Of a stretch of 64,000 nucleotides of DNA, positions 37,194 through 49,839 are shown piece after piece. The notes below the pieces were generated by a model, which was not told the DNA's origin, did not search any database, and was given only the letters and a program-made list of their open reading frames with translations. Location of the stretch: NCBI GenBank assembly GCA_020543525.1, contig JAHYIO010000002.1, forward strand, positions 248,001 to 312,000. Direction: 5' to 3'. Numbering within the stretch: position 1 is the first letter of the stretch; each line of letters begins with the position of its first letter. Both the position numbers and the translations under genes were made by a program. This stretch comes from Coriolopsis trogii. Lineage: Eukaryota > Basidiomycota > Agaricomycetes > Polyporales > Polyporaceae.

Positions 37194-37528
37194 AGGGGTT
37201 ATCCGCGTCATGGTTCCTATACGTTCACTCTCTCTGGATACGAACCTAGGAGTATACAGCTAAGAATTCATCACGCAATGCACATTGGAGTGGTAATCAC
37301 GATAGCCGTTATCGATACTAGGTTGGTTCTAGGGTGAACAATGCGACCACGCGTTAGTCATACTACCACGGGTTCTTGACATTGAAGGCGTTGCGAATGC
37401 AGTGAGATGTATGGCAGTATGTATAAATATAGCGAAACCACCGCTGACCTAGGCTACAAGGATTGAGAACTCCATTATGGAACTGGAATGTTCCTAAAAC
37501 CGACCACTGACACATGTCGCTCGAAAGC
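37194..37528. other. Convergent 3' region, GH16-C / FunK1-2
   Basis: A 335-bp spacer between two stop codons. The first 25 bp after the GH16-C stop resemble the sequence after the GH16-A stop (a TCCGC...ATGGTTCC core in both). No other feature is seen. Confidence 0.55.
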
Positions 37529-40500
37529 TCAACTGTGACGAGACCGGGTCGTAACTCCTCCACCCGCTGCACTTCCTCCTTGATCGCGCTCCCCTCGACC
37601 TGAGCCACCCCTCCCGCCCCGTTCCCGGGCTCGTCCGCGCCCTCCGTTACTGCCTCGGTCACGGCCCCGACCGTTCACCCGAGGCGCCATACTAGTCACA
37701 GTAAGATTGTCCGTGCGTGTATTGCTCTGAGTGGTGTTGTTCCTGGGAACCTGAGCCGCGCTGGGTCCGCCGCCGCGGGTGGCCCCCGTGGCCGCCGACG
37801 TTACGCTCCCCGAGCGAGCAATGGTTCGGGGAGGCGGTAGCGTACCGTCCATAGTCCTAGTCGTCCGGGTCGACGGTTCGACGATCGTCTTCGTGCAGGT
37901 GCTAGGCTTTGAATCCGCGTTAGTACGTGCCTTCTTGCTCGCCCTCGCCTCCTTCCCGTCGTTGTGTTCGCGCTCAGGAGGGATGTAGTCCACGAGACGA
38001 TCGGGAACCGTGTCATCAACAGGCCAAGCCAAATCGGACGCACGAAGGCTCTTTTTGAGGATCTGCATGATCGTTTTGTGTTTCTCCAGGGCACGTGCGT
38101 CCTCCTCCAGTTTCTCTATGGGCCTTTCGGCATCGTCCATGGAATCTTGTGATCCTTCGTCCTCAGAATCATCTTCAGAGTCGGAGTCGAATCGGGCAAA
38201 GCCAGAGTAGACGTTGCCGTTGCCGTCTCGAACATGCGAGGGTCTGCCGGGGGTCTGAGGAACATTCTGTGCCGACTCGGCCTTCGCAGCGAGGAGGGCG
38301 TATCTTGCACGGAAATGCTTCAAGAGATCCTTGATCAAACGATTGAGAGGGTGTTTGGCCGGATTGGCGTCTTCTCCAATGAAGAGGAGTCCTTGTTCCA
38401 TATGGTTCCAGATAAGCCTACCGGCATTGAGAGTCATCACCTTTGCTGGCGGCGCGCAGATGACGCCCTGGGGGCTAATAGAATGTCCGTCGAAGTAGCT
38501 CTCCATAAAACCTTCGATAGATGGGAAGTTGTGTTTGACGAAACGTGCGGCCACGTACACCAAGACATGAACGAAAGATTCCAGTTCGTCGGCAATGGCC
38601 ACTGGAGCCCCTGGATGCTGGAGGCAGTAAAGCGACATGAAGTGCCATGTACCCTAGTGAAGGCATGTAAGTCATTGCACCAGACAGTATAATGAGCATG
38701 ATCACTCACCGTTCTCTGGGGCTCTAGCGCAAACTTCGCGTTCTTGTCCTTCGCAAGTTCCCAATCAGAAAGTACGCCTCTCCACGATATGTCATACGAG
38801 CCCTTCTTCTTGTCTTTGTGGACGGTCGGGCGAATGAGGATGTTGCCCGCGCTGACATCGCGATGCATGAGGCCACATCGTTCGTATGCGAACTTATGAG
38901 CTGAGCTCCAATCAGAACGTACAATCCAGAATGAGTGATAACAACAATGCGTACCCTCCACGACGTCGAAGATAACGCGCACCAGTTGGCCACTCATCTT
39001 GACTGCGGTAATAGGTAGGCATACGTCGCGCATGACGACACGGTAATGCGTGAGGTGTCGAAGACCGCGTCCCGGAAGTTCGAGATCGTCGTCGCCGTCC
39101 CTCACATTAGCAGATCGTTTGATGCCGGCTACGGTGCCTTCCCGTTCACCGTCGATCGAGGACGAGGGCCCTGCAACCGGCGTGGTGGTACCGTACTGGC
39201 GGGATGAACGCGACACGGTGGGATTAGGGGCAGTCACAGGCACTACTGGAGCGGCATCCTTCACGGCGGTTGCAGCGCGCTTGCCCTTGACCTTTTGGGT
39301 GGCGTCCGTCACGGGAAACTTCTTCGACGTAATTGCTGGAGTGGCTGTTGGTGCGCTTTCGTCCTCATCCTCCGTCTCTGGCAATATCGTGAAGGGCTCC
39401 AAATCCATGTCCACGGTTTTCTTACCGGTTATGGGCGAGTAGTTCGACGTCTCCGTCTCTTGGCCTTGGATATTGTCCTCATGGACGATGACGACCGGAA
39501 TGTTGGGCACCTGAGCTGCGTTTAACTCCTCGAGGATGTGACCTTCTTCACGAATTTCCTTGTAGAACGGTCGCCAGGCGTCCTTGAGAAAGACAAGACG
39601 TCCAGTGAGCCAGTCGAGCGCCACATAACCGCACGTGCCGCGTCCGATCATACTATCTGAGCGAACGATACACTTGCCCACCAAGTAGAGTCGTCCAGCA
39701 ACTCTGATCATGTAACGGGGATTGCCCGGCCGCAACGACTCACGGAATAGTGCACGCGCATGGGCGAATTCCGGGACGACAGGCACTTGGTGAACACGGC
39801 ATGCAGAATTGCATTGATGACGCGGGTCGTGACTTGCAGGATCGTCATTGGGGCTATGGGGCATCGTGGCTGCAGCAGGGTTGATGAACGCCGGGTGGAG
39901 TTTTATGTCGTCACTTGGCGGGCGTTCCTGGATGTCGAGATCGTCGTCGCACTCGCAGAGCTGGTCCATGCGCCTCCAGCCGCAAGAGTCCTCAGGCAGC
40001 GGAATGACGGTCGTGTCGACACCTTGTTGCTCCGGCGACATCCTGGAGAAGCAGTGGAGGAACCGGAGGAGATGCTTATGTCCCTCGGCTGAGTGAATAT
40101 AGTCGACCGCCTCCGAAACAATGACACCTGAGCGATCCCAGCGCATGGCACGGAAAGTAGGGCCGTTGACGAAAAGCATATAGAGAGCGGTGCGGTTCTG
40201 GTAGGAAAAGACTTTCTCAGCGTACGACATGATCTGCCCACGCACTTCCTTGCGACTCCGCGCGTTTGTCTTGGGGCAACGGAAGCTCTTATCATCGAAA
40301 GGATCGAGGCTAGTTCCTCCACGCTTGAATTCGATGGAAAGACATTGGAGCTCCCAGTTTGGAACATCGTCGACGATGCGGGAACTGTCCATGTCCGCGA
40401 TCAACGACCCATCAACCTTCATCCTCGTAGGATCGCCGGCCTGTGGTCTGTTTTCTGAAAGGTGGAGTCTGTAACCAGCGCAAATGCGACGGGCTTCGTC

Positions 40501-40926
40501 AACCGCTTTCTGCGAGCATGAAGTGGTTGAGTGATCGGAGGGGAAGAAACAAGCCATTTGTCTGAATCCACGTACCCATGCCCGTGAGTAGTCCTTCTCC
40601 GTGAGCTCGGACTCCTTCTTTGCTTCTGGATGACCTGGAGTGAGATGCAGATTGAAACGGAAATCGAACCGAGACTTCGCTATCGTGTCCGGGGAGAAGT
40701 GGTGGTTGAAGTCGGCAGCAAGTCGAGCGGGGACAGCATCGCGGAGGAACTGCTCTATGCGCATAAGAATAGTAGTGTCTCGGCCGTCTTGCATCATGTG
40801 ATTACGAGTTTGCTGGGCGTTGAAAGGAATGTCGACCTTTGGAAGGCGGTTGGGATTGTGGTTCTTGTGCCTACTAGCGTTGAATGGTGATGCATTTTGG
40901 TCAGGCTCCAGCGTATGCTCAGGCAT
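37529..40926 (-). CDS. FunK1 fungal-specific protein kinase with Arg/Gly-rich tail (FunK1-2)
   Basis: Four exons: 40926-40576, 40509-38955, 38900-38710 and 38653-37529, giving 1073 aa. Seen: an N-terminal domain (RLPKVDIPF, SRAW), the EFKRGG motif, AEKVFSYQNRTALYMLF, a Gly-rich stretch GRGTCGYVALDW with FLKDAWR, a Ser/Pro-rich insert, the catalytic loop HRDVSAGN (HRD at 648-650), then DWELAK in place of DFG, and a C-terminal domain ending in a long basic tail with repeated RGG and RGR. Introns 1 (66 bp) and 2 (54 bp) are multiples of three without stops, so unspliced RNA would still read through. It is the closest relative of the 2.4-kb relic. It is divergent from FunK1-3. Confidence 0.88.
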
Positions 40927-41582
40927 AGTAGTGGTTCAAGGAAGAAGTGAGCATACCAGATCACGAACGAGTCAGCTATTTGTACGTGTGAGTGAGATTG
41001 GTTAGAGATCGCTCCTGCAATTTTGACGGCATCGCGACAAACAAGCGGGGAAGGCATGGTTCATAGTGGCCACGGAGTATCAGTAAGCATAGAGATGTGG
41101 GAACAAAGTAACATTGTCTTTATCACATACCAAATGTGAAGCACAATGTAATGATACGATGATGGACGGGTTGGGCCTATCACGTTCCGCGGGGTTGACT
41201 GTGCGCAGTCCGTCATTGAGCAGGGTAATCTTTGATTGTAGGCCGCAAATGGCGTCACGTACGGTGGGAAACGCTGCGCGCCGTGGCCGATGACGGAGAA
41301 CAGTTCTTGGTGACTCTTGAAAGCTTGAACTGCGACCATTTCGACATTCGTGGCTGTGCCCCCAAAGTAGGGGCTTATGTAAGCTTACGTTTGCGGCAAT
41401 GTGGGTTGTCGGCCCGGCCTGTGAATCTGACAGGGACAGCGTTGCTCTCGACGACGCTAAAAACACTCTGACTGCGTTGTCCCCTCACGCACTCAATAGC
41501 CCGGGTTGCTTAAACGAGATCGATATATCGTGAGCTAGGGCCTTTCTGACTCATGAACGCTCTCACATGTAATCTGAAATAG
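40927..41582. other. Divergent intergenic region, FunK1-2 / FunK1-3
   Basis: Shared upstream region. It ends with a short conserved but interrupted N-terminus of FunK1-3: an ATG at 41553 in frame with the gene but followed by TAG at 41580-41582. Confidence 0.55.
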
Positions 41583-41672
41583 TCTCTCCAAGCCGCAAAA
41601 CCAAAGAACGTCGACGCTCGTCGCCTTCCCGAAGTCACAATCGTGTACAGATACAACTACACGCGTAGGCCC

Positions 41673-44447
41673 ATGATGACGGACGTAGATGCGACGTCTA
41701 TTGTTATGCGGTTTCACCAGTTCATGAGTGACGTTCTCCCTACCGGCGCGGGCGACATTGCACTTGAGATCAATGTCCAGAAGGTCGAAATGGTGTACAA
41801 CGCATTTCGCGTCGAGCTTGGAGTAGCGGCACTAACAGGCGACAAGATAACGAGTAAACTTAGTGGGCTGACTGAGGAGGATTATTCTCGAGCATGGGTT
41901 CGTGCATTACTTTCTATCGCAAGCCTCTTTCTTGCTAACTAGCGACAAAGCTGACAGTCGACAGAGCCCATAGCCTCTGCGATGGCTACACGATCCACCT
42001 TTTTGAGGGCAATTTTGAGGCCTTACACGGGTGGCAACAGAAAGTGGACGGGTCTCTGATAGCCGAGAAGGACTCCAGCTCGGTCATCGACGGTGTTCCC
42101 AATTGGCGACCACAACGTCTCTCCGTTGTGTTCAAGAGCGGCATGACACGATCTGACCCTTTTGAAAATGGGCCTACATGCGAGAGGGTTCGCGACCAGC
42201 TCGTATCATACTCTCAGCGCGTCTTCTCCTCCCAACATCGCTGCGCCCTCTACATGCTATTCGTCAATGGCCCCTCGTTTCGCGCTATGCGATGGGATCG
42301 TGCTGGTGTCATCTCGACCGAACCTGTCAACTACGTCGACACTCCCGCAGGGACTGCAGCTCTTCTCAAATTCCTCCATTGCTTCGCCCATCTCACTGAC
42401 GATCAGCAAGGTCTCGACACGACGGTCGTACGTCTGAGTCCCGACTCCTGCGGATGGAAGCGGATGAATGAGCTTCAGAATGATCCTGGTGATCTCGACT
42501 ATCACGAGCACGTAATCCAAGACATCGATAGCATTCCCTCTCACTTGCGCGACCCTTCACATGTTGAGGACTGCGTACGCGAAACTGACTCCCATGTTCT
42601 ACATCGCGATCCTGCTACCCCTTGCAAGAATCCCAGGCGATGTCACTCCGAATACCCCTCTCCTCTTCCCGAATTCACCCATGCTAGGCAGCTCTTTGCT
42701 AGATCGCTCGCCGACAATGCTCCACGCTACAAGATCGCTATCGCCAATCGCGTCTTCCTCATCGGAAATTCCATCGAGATGTCGTCTAGCATGGTTGGTC
42801 GGAGCACGAAAGGATTCGTCGCCCTGGAGTGGGCGACTCAGCGCTACGCGTTCTTCAAGGACACCTGGAGGTCTTACTACACAGGAATCAGGAGAGAAGG
42901 CGACATTCTCGATGAGTTGAGAGCGAAGAACGTACCGAACGTCCCTACGCTCGTCGCTCACGGTGATGTTGAAGGGCACGAGACCGACACGTCGAATTAC
43001 TCCCCCGAGACAGGGTACAAGCGCGTTCGAGATTTGCCCCCCTTCGGCGCAGCGTCTTCGACGGCTCAGGACGCAGCGATGGAAGAGCTTGTTGAGATGC
43101 CCCGCCAACGTCGAAAGGCGAAGAAGCGCAAAGGGAGAGGTCGTGCCAAAGCGTCGGCACCTTCGAACGCGCGGGACACCGAGGATGTCTTCATGACTGA
43201 TCTTACCTCTAAAACAGCAGTGCACACAATCATCGATACATCCATGAACACCACTGGACCGTCGAATCGAACAGCAGACGATGTCGAGGCCGAGAACAAT
43301 GGAGTTCAAGGGGCCGGACTTCGTCATTCGATTCACTATCGCATGGTTGTAAGGGAGATTTGCCTCCCTCTCACGAAGTTCACCCACAGTCAGCAACTCA
43401 TGAGTATCATCTATGACGCTGTAAAGAGTGAGTTCTGCGCGCATTTAACTCCTTGAGTATATTGATCCTGATCAATCTTGATTGTAGCCCACGAAGCTGC
43501 CTACACGGAATGCCGTCTGATTCACCGAGATATCAGCGCAAACAATATCTTGATTCACCCCATAATCAAGTTCCACGACGGATACCAGCAACACGTTGTG
43601 TACTGGGACGGAATGCTGGTTGATTGGGAGCTCGCAAAACACGAAGACGACGATGTCGCCAGACAGCCCCAGAGAATGGTGAGCACGAACGCGCACTTCC
43701 TCTCTTGACATTGTAATCAGCTGTACTCAAGCTCTACATTAGGGAACGTGGGCCTTCATGTCGATGCAATGTCAGAACAACCCCGAGATGCCAGTGACCG
43801 TCGCAGACGAACTCGAATCCTTCACGCATGTCATTCTCTATATGGCTCTTCGTCTCGTCAGGCACAATTACACCCGCATCGATAGAATCATGCACGGCTA
43901 CTTCGATGGATTCTCAATGGGCGACGTCGGTGAATGCCTCTGCCCGCTACTCAAATGGAAGGTGCTCACTGATGCGACACTCGAAATGGCCGGCCGCGGC
44001 CCTCTGATATTCGAGAGCGACGCTAACGGGGCACAACACCCCCTTAACCTGCTCATCAGGGATCTCCTCACACTGTTTCGCGCACGCTATGGGTGCTTAT
44101 ACACTCAGCAACGCGCACAACGATTATCCGATAAGCGTCCAAATCTCGAACAGCCCGAGTCCTCAATCGCAAAAACTCGTTATCGTCGGATGAGGCCGAT
44201 GGCTCTCGAAGGCAGCAGCTCGCCCAACATGGACGACACACGTATCCCGAGCCTCGCCACTGAGGAATCTGAAGCAGACTCAGTATCGGAGAAGGTCAAG
44301 GAGGCCGCGAAGTCCCTCGACCAGCATGAGACCGTCCTGAAGGTGCTTGCGGAGTATGTCTTCAATCCGACAGTCGATTGGCCAGCTCGCGATGTCGTTC
44401 GCGACCGTCTGGCTGATGATCGTGAGCCTACTCTCTTGGAGCGCTAG
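41673..44447 (+). CDS. FunK1 fungal-specific protein kinase (FunK1-3), conserved N-terminus interrupted
   Basis: Four exons: 41673-41897, 41951-43427, 43488-43678 and 43743-44447, giving 865 aa. Seen: EEDYSRAW at the end of exon 1, LCDGY, the FVNGPSFRAMRWDRAGV block, GRSTKGFVALEW with FFKDTWR, a basic insert (RKAKKRKGRGRAK), the catalytic loop HRDISANN (HRD at 580-582), DWELAK, and a C-terminal domain without a basic tail. Homology to the other copies clearly continues upstream: 41583-41672 encodes a RRLPEVTIV segment in the same frame, but a TAG at 41580-41582 separates it from an ATG at 41553 that would give the expected length. The start at 41673 is therefore the first usable Met, not necessarily the ancestral one. 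Confidence 0.78.
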
Positions 44448-45542
44448 GGCGAGAGGGAAAGCGAGGCATAGTATGAAGCGACTGTAACGAAAGCGGACGG
44501 GGAGCAAGCCGGGAACGAACATTCCGAACCGATCATGGTAAACCGTCGAGCTCACGTCGCCAATCGGCGAAAGACAGTGGGATCACAGTGCTAGACGGTC
44601 AAGAGGCAATGCCTCCGATACTGTACGTCCGCCGTGGTTGGGAGGCGTGCGGCCAGTCACACCTGCTGGACTGAATTGGGTGAAAGCCCCTTGGTCGAAA
44701 CACACTTTCTATCGCTTGCGTAGTACTGTGTCGTAGAAGCTCCGCAGCTCGGACATACTAAGCCATTGTCTTCTTACGCCGAAGTTGCTCCGCTGCCTGA
44801 CTCAGGACATTGACCGCTCGCCTCAATAGTGGTAGCCGGCCCCGGGGCCCCAGTAGTACTTATGATGAACTCGCTCAAGCCCCCCAAGTCGTCGACTGCA
44901 CGATTGACGCCATCTGATCCAATTCGAGCTCTGAGTTTCTAAGGTCGCGACTCGACGATACAGTGTAGGAGGTTGGTCCCCAAATGGACCATGTGGTAGA
45001 GCGTCCTCGACGACCACAAAGAACATCGCCCGAGTCCGGATAAAGCCTCACGGGCGTCGAAGTCACAGATTGATGCCGCGTGACAGGCGTGACATGTTCG
45101 ACAAAGGAGCGTTTCTCGAGGCTCGCAGTGTGCTCCCAACACTCATTGTCCGCCCCTTTGTTGCCTCTTGTCTCGCTGAAAGAGCAGGTTTCGTGAGTAC
45201 GCGAGCCTTTTGGTGCTTGCTGGGACAGAACGATCTGACCGGGTTACACCAGGACTATAGAAGTATACATCCCTCGAGTCTCCGATCAGTAGCACAGTCA
45301 CCCGTTGGCCCCGCGCTCATATTGCCCAATTGTTCCCCTGTTCAATTCGGGCGCACAAAAGAGACTGCATCTGAGTGAGTCAAATGCATTGCTTGATTAC
45401 ATCAGATGACTTATCCGTTGTCTGCCGGGCTGCCGGGCTGCGTGGTAGGTATAACCAGTGGCCACGCCCTCCCATCCAGTCTTGGTTATAAAGCGGGATC
45501 CAGCGCCTGCAAGGTTCGTGGACTCTTTCTCTTACTTCCAAC
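44448..45542. other. Intergenic, nothing recognised
   Basis: Spacer between FunK1-3 and FunK1-4. Only short unsupported ORFs and a small GGGCTGCC-type duplication near 45430 are seen, plus the FunK1-4 promoter at the right end. Confidence 0.5.
45487..45492 (+). promoter_or_regulatory. TATA box of FunK1-4
   Basis: TATAAA 56 bp upstream of the start codon, followed by a pyrimidine-rich leader. Confidence 0.55.
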
Positions 45543-48500
45543 ATGCCTCCTCATCCCCTGAAAAACCAGACCTTCAACACCACACCACTCTCACAGAAGT
45601 TCAAGTGCTTCGATACCGGCCGCCTTCCCGATACTAATATCCAAGTCAGAGCAGAAGAGAGACGCGACAACATGATGAAGGACTGTCCTGACTGCACGAT
45701 CGTCATGAGCCTTGACCAGTTTTTGACCGACGTCCTCTTTGTCGACGCTCAAGCCGACCTCAAGCGCAGTCAAGCGAAGGTTGCCGAAATCCATTTCTTG
45801 CTGGCTGCCGACCTGAAGAAACAGGGTCTTACGGAGAAGGACTACTCGATTGCTTGGGTGTGTCTTGATACGTTATATCTCGGTAGCTGCTGGTTACTGA
45901 CCCTTGCTCCAGGAGAAAGCCGACGCCGCTCACCGGCTATGCCCTGGTTACTTCCTCCACTTGTCCGAAGACAAGTACGAAGATACCGATGACAAGAAGG
46001 GGAAGATCGATGGCTCGCTCATCCTCGACACTGACCGCGACCAGGTCAAACGCCGTATCCCCTATTGGGCCTTGCAGCAGCTGTCGATCGAGTTCAAGCG
46101 CGGTAAAACGAGTCTCGATCCGTTCGACGACAGAAAGGGCCAGGATCCGGACGCGGAAGCTCAGACCAGAAGGACGGTTCGTGGTCAAATCATGGACTAC
46201 GCCGAACGCGTTTTCGCCTACCAGCAGCGCACCGCACTCTTCATGCTCCTCGTCAACGGTCCGACATTCCGGGTGATGCGCTGGGACCGCTCTGGGGTGA
46301 TCGTGACCGAAGCGGTGAACTACATCGAAACGTGTACGGACACCGGAAGGCTCCTGCAGGTGCTGTACGCCTTTTCGAAACTCAGCCCTGAGAAGCAAGG
46401 TCGTGATATGACTGCCACTCTGCTCTCGCCCAACTCCTGTGGCTGGAAGAGGATGGACGCGCTCGCTGAACCATGCCCATCCGATCTCAATCATGAGGAG
46501 AGGTGGCTAGAGGGAGTCCAAATCCATCCTAGCTTCCTTGATCCGAACGCATCATCTCCGGACGAGGAACTCGATGACGGCGACGGCCGTCTGCATCAAG
46601 ATCCGACATGCCCTTGTCAGGACCCAGCTTCAATGCACACCCACGAACCATCAATTATCCCGGTCTTCACCTATGTTCGCGACCTCTTTCGGCGTTCCCT
46701 CAAAGTAGGCTTCCCTCGATACGCGATCAAGGTCGACGGCAAGGTGTATCTCGTGGCCATGCCCGTCTTCATCGCCTTTGGCATGGTGGGTCGGGGCACG
46801 AAAGGTTTTGTCGCTCTCGAATGGAAGACGCAACGGTTGGTCTGGTTCAAGGACTCGTGGCGACCATACTACCATTCCATCGATTCCGAAGGGCACATCC
46901 TCGACGAACTCAACAAGGCCGAAGTGGAGGGCGTTCCGACAGCTCTCGCCCACGAAGACGTTCATAACATGGAAGGAAACCCCCTCGAGCAACAGACGGA
47001 AACCTCCGAATACTCTCCTCTCACCGGAGACAAGAAAGTGAGAATGCGTCCCACGGCCTCTCGTCCTTTCGATGCGTCCGACTTTGCTGGCAAGCGCCTC
47101 AACGGCGGCGGGAAGCAAGCACCAAAACGTCCCGCAAAGCGCACTGCCCCTATCGCTGCATTGGACGTGGCTCTGCATCAGACATGGGGTGGTCCAGACC
47201 CCGTGCCTTCGACTTCGCAGTCGAACATCCTCCCATCCCCCGATTTTGCGGACTCAGCACCCGGAGAGGCGGCCCGGGGGGTCACTGTCGACTCGCTCGC
47301 CTCGTTGAAACGAGGGACCAAGCGTTCGGCCGAAGACGTACAGAAGGAGGATGCGCGACTTCAGGGTATAGGGTTGCGTCACTTGGTACACACTCGCCTC
47401 ATTGTGCGCGAGATTTGTTTGCCTTTCACCGACTTCACAAGTAGCAAGCAGTTGGTACGCATCATATTCGAGTGCTTGACCGGTACGTGTATCAGTGCCA
47501 TGCCGAACACTGTCATATACTCACTTTACTTGTTCATAGCACACGCGCAGGCGTACACCAGGTGCAAATATATGCATCGTGACGTCAGTGCAGGGAACCT
47601 CCTCATACTGCCCACCGTCCAATACGACAAAGAATCAAAGAGGCATTACGTCTATTGGCAGGGAATTCTTGCGGACTGGGAACTTGCTAAACATTCGAAT
47701 ATGCAAGTTGCCCTACAGCCCGAACGTACAGTGCGTCTTCATTTTCGGTTCTTTCGCCACTTCACTGACCCCCAAGTAGGGAACTTGGCACTTCATGTCT
47801 GTCTCTCTCCTCACTTCCAAGCCAGGAACGCCTACAGTGATCCCGGACGAGGTTGAAGCTTTCGTACATGTGCTCGTCTACGGAGCCGTGCGACGCATGA
47901 AGTGCAGTCTCGACGCGAAAGCCCTTGAGGAGTTCCATCGAGACTATTTTTCGGGCTTCTCACGTGACTCCACTGGCAAAATCACTGCGCCCTTTGCGAA
48001 GCGACAGTCGGTCAAATCAGGCAAGCTGCACTATATTGAGGATCCCGTCAGGTTCTCACTTCCTGTCGGCGATTCCACAAGCGAGCATGTCCTCAACACG
48101 GTCATCGCTTCGTTGTTCGAAACAATTAAGGCTCGCTACGCTGTGCAGGCATGGGAGCAGCACTTGGAGAAGTTGGCTGGGCCCAAAACCCCCGCCCGCC
48201 AAACTCTTCACACCATCGTTGAGTCAGGCGTCAAGCCACTGTCGGCCGCAGATCCACTTCCGTCCCGGCGCGTGCGCACACACATTCCCCCTAACCCTCT
48301 CCCTGACGAGCATCGCAAGGCTGACTTGCCCCGCGCGCCGTCATTGGCAGCCAAGGAGCCGACTGAGCAGATGTACAAGCACGCGAAGGGGCTAGAGAAG
48401 CACACGCTCGTCCTAGATATTCTCGAGCGATACCTCTATGACGCCGAGATGGAGCCGCTGTGGCCACAGCGCGACATTCTCGCAGATGAATCTAACGCCG

Positions 48501-49087
48501 GCCCCTCCGCGACCGCAACTGCTACGAATACGACGCAACTCACTTGTGCTACCGATCAAGCCGCTCCTGGGGACACGGGAGATACCCCACTCACTTCCGA
48601 GGAAACTCATCCAGCGGTGAAAGTGCCCGATGCCATGCTTCCCGTCTCCGATGCTTCCTTCCCCGATGGCGATGTTCCAGAGGCCGGTCCGTCCGAGGTG
48701 ACTGAGGCAACACGACCTGCCAAGCGTACCCGCCGCGCGCCGGCCGCCCCGACACAAACAGCGAACGAAGCACCTGCTCGCCGAGTCACGCGTAGCCGCA
48801 GCGCTGTCAATGTCACCGCACAGACTGCTCCTGCAGTAGCAGCTGCCCCACAGACGAACATGCGAAGGACTCGGAGCATGAACGGTATAGTAGCACGTCG
48901 TCCCGGACAGGGCAACGCTACGGCTACTACTTCCGCGGGGAGCAGTGCGGGCACCGGTGCACGCATCACTCGCTCGACGAGCAGGCGATCTCTTCGGGGA
49001 GACGGCGCCGGGGACGCTAATGCTGCTGGAGGATCGCGTGGCAGCGGACGAGGTGGACGGGGACGTGCTGCCAGCGGTCGTCGATGA
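45543..49087 (+). CDS. FunK1 fungal-specific protein kinase with Arg-rich tail (FunK1-4)
   Basis: Four exons: 45543-45857, 45913-47482, 47540-47730 and 47780-49087, giving 1127 aa. Seen: an N-terminus with the RLPDTNIQ motif, EKDYSIAW, LCPGYFLHLSED, EFKRGKTSLDPFDD, FVNGPTF-type block (LLVNGPTFRVMRWDRSGV), GRGTKGFVALEW with FKDSWR, the catalytic loop HRDVSAGN (HRD at 641-643), DWELAK, then WHFMSVSLL and a C-terminal domain. The last 130 residues are low-complexity: Ala/Thr-rich with TRSRSA and MRRTRSM motifs, then GSGRGGRGR. All catalytic positions expected for a FunK1 are present. It is the closest intact relative of FunK1-5, which follows in the same orientation. Confidence 0.9.
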
Positions 49088-49839
49088 ATCTTGCCTTGAG
49101 CCTATGTCTTCCACAGGTTGGATTCTTCGCTCTTTCTCTTTCCAATGTTCTCATGCTCGTGACGGTGTATTCAGTTTGGAATTGTTCTTCATCGCCTCTC
49201 TAGTCCTGCTCGATATCCACATGTGTATCACTCCATAGTCAATCGTTGTGCATTGCCATCCCTAATTCACCATTTAGCACCGCCAACGAATATACTCAGC
49301 GGACCCCAGTCGTGTCGCCCATGGTCCGGTACGCATAGGTGTCCTTGCATGACCACAAGGTTTGCCAGAGCTGGGATGCTGAGGGCGATTGTCGAAGTGC
49401 GCATTGGCCCGGCGGCAGCGAAAACGTCACGCAAGCGTGCCACTCACCGAGGATAATTCACTCGTCTGATAACAGAGGCCCAAAGGAGTATGGCAGCGCA
49501 TTGTCGTCAATGTATCTACATAATTATAGCATGCCATAAAGAAACAACGACAGCCACTAAGCAATATTTGAGCGACGACTAACTGTACTGGCCACGTCTC
49601 AACTACCTCCTCACAGATATTGAGTGAGACACAAAGCGGGAATGGGACGCACGGATGGAGACGAATAGCATATCGAGCGATGGCAACGCGGAGTATACGT
49701 GTGGTGATGACGACGATGATACTATTATGCTTTGCAACGAACCGAAGGAGTGTGGAAGTCGAACTCACGACCATGAATGAACTTTCACCGCCTCAATAGT
49801 GAGCGGGCGTACTTCATGCTTCAAATTTCATATTTCAGA
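49088..49839. other. Convergent intergenic region
   Basis: Spacer between the 3' ends of FunK1-4 and the Ser/Pro-rich gene. I see no gene. A tRNA-like B-box on the minus strand near 49760 does not support a tRNA fold. Confidence 0.5.

Noticed and set aside
38437..40926. Treating the uninterrupted 829-codon frame as the full FunK1-2 protein
   Set aside because: It reads through two conserved introns and leaves the frame at the third; comparison with copies 3 and 4 gives a clean four-exon model.
49745..49775. Second tRNA-like B-box (GAGTTCGAC on the minus strand)
   Set aside because: The T-stem has mismatches and no D-arm or acceptor partner could be found upstream.
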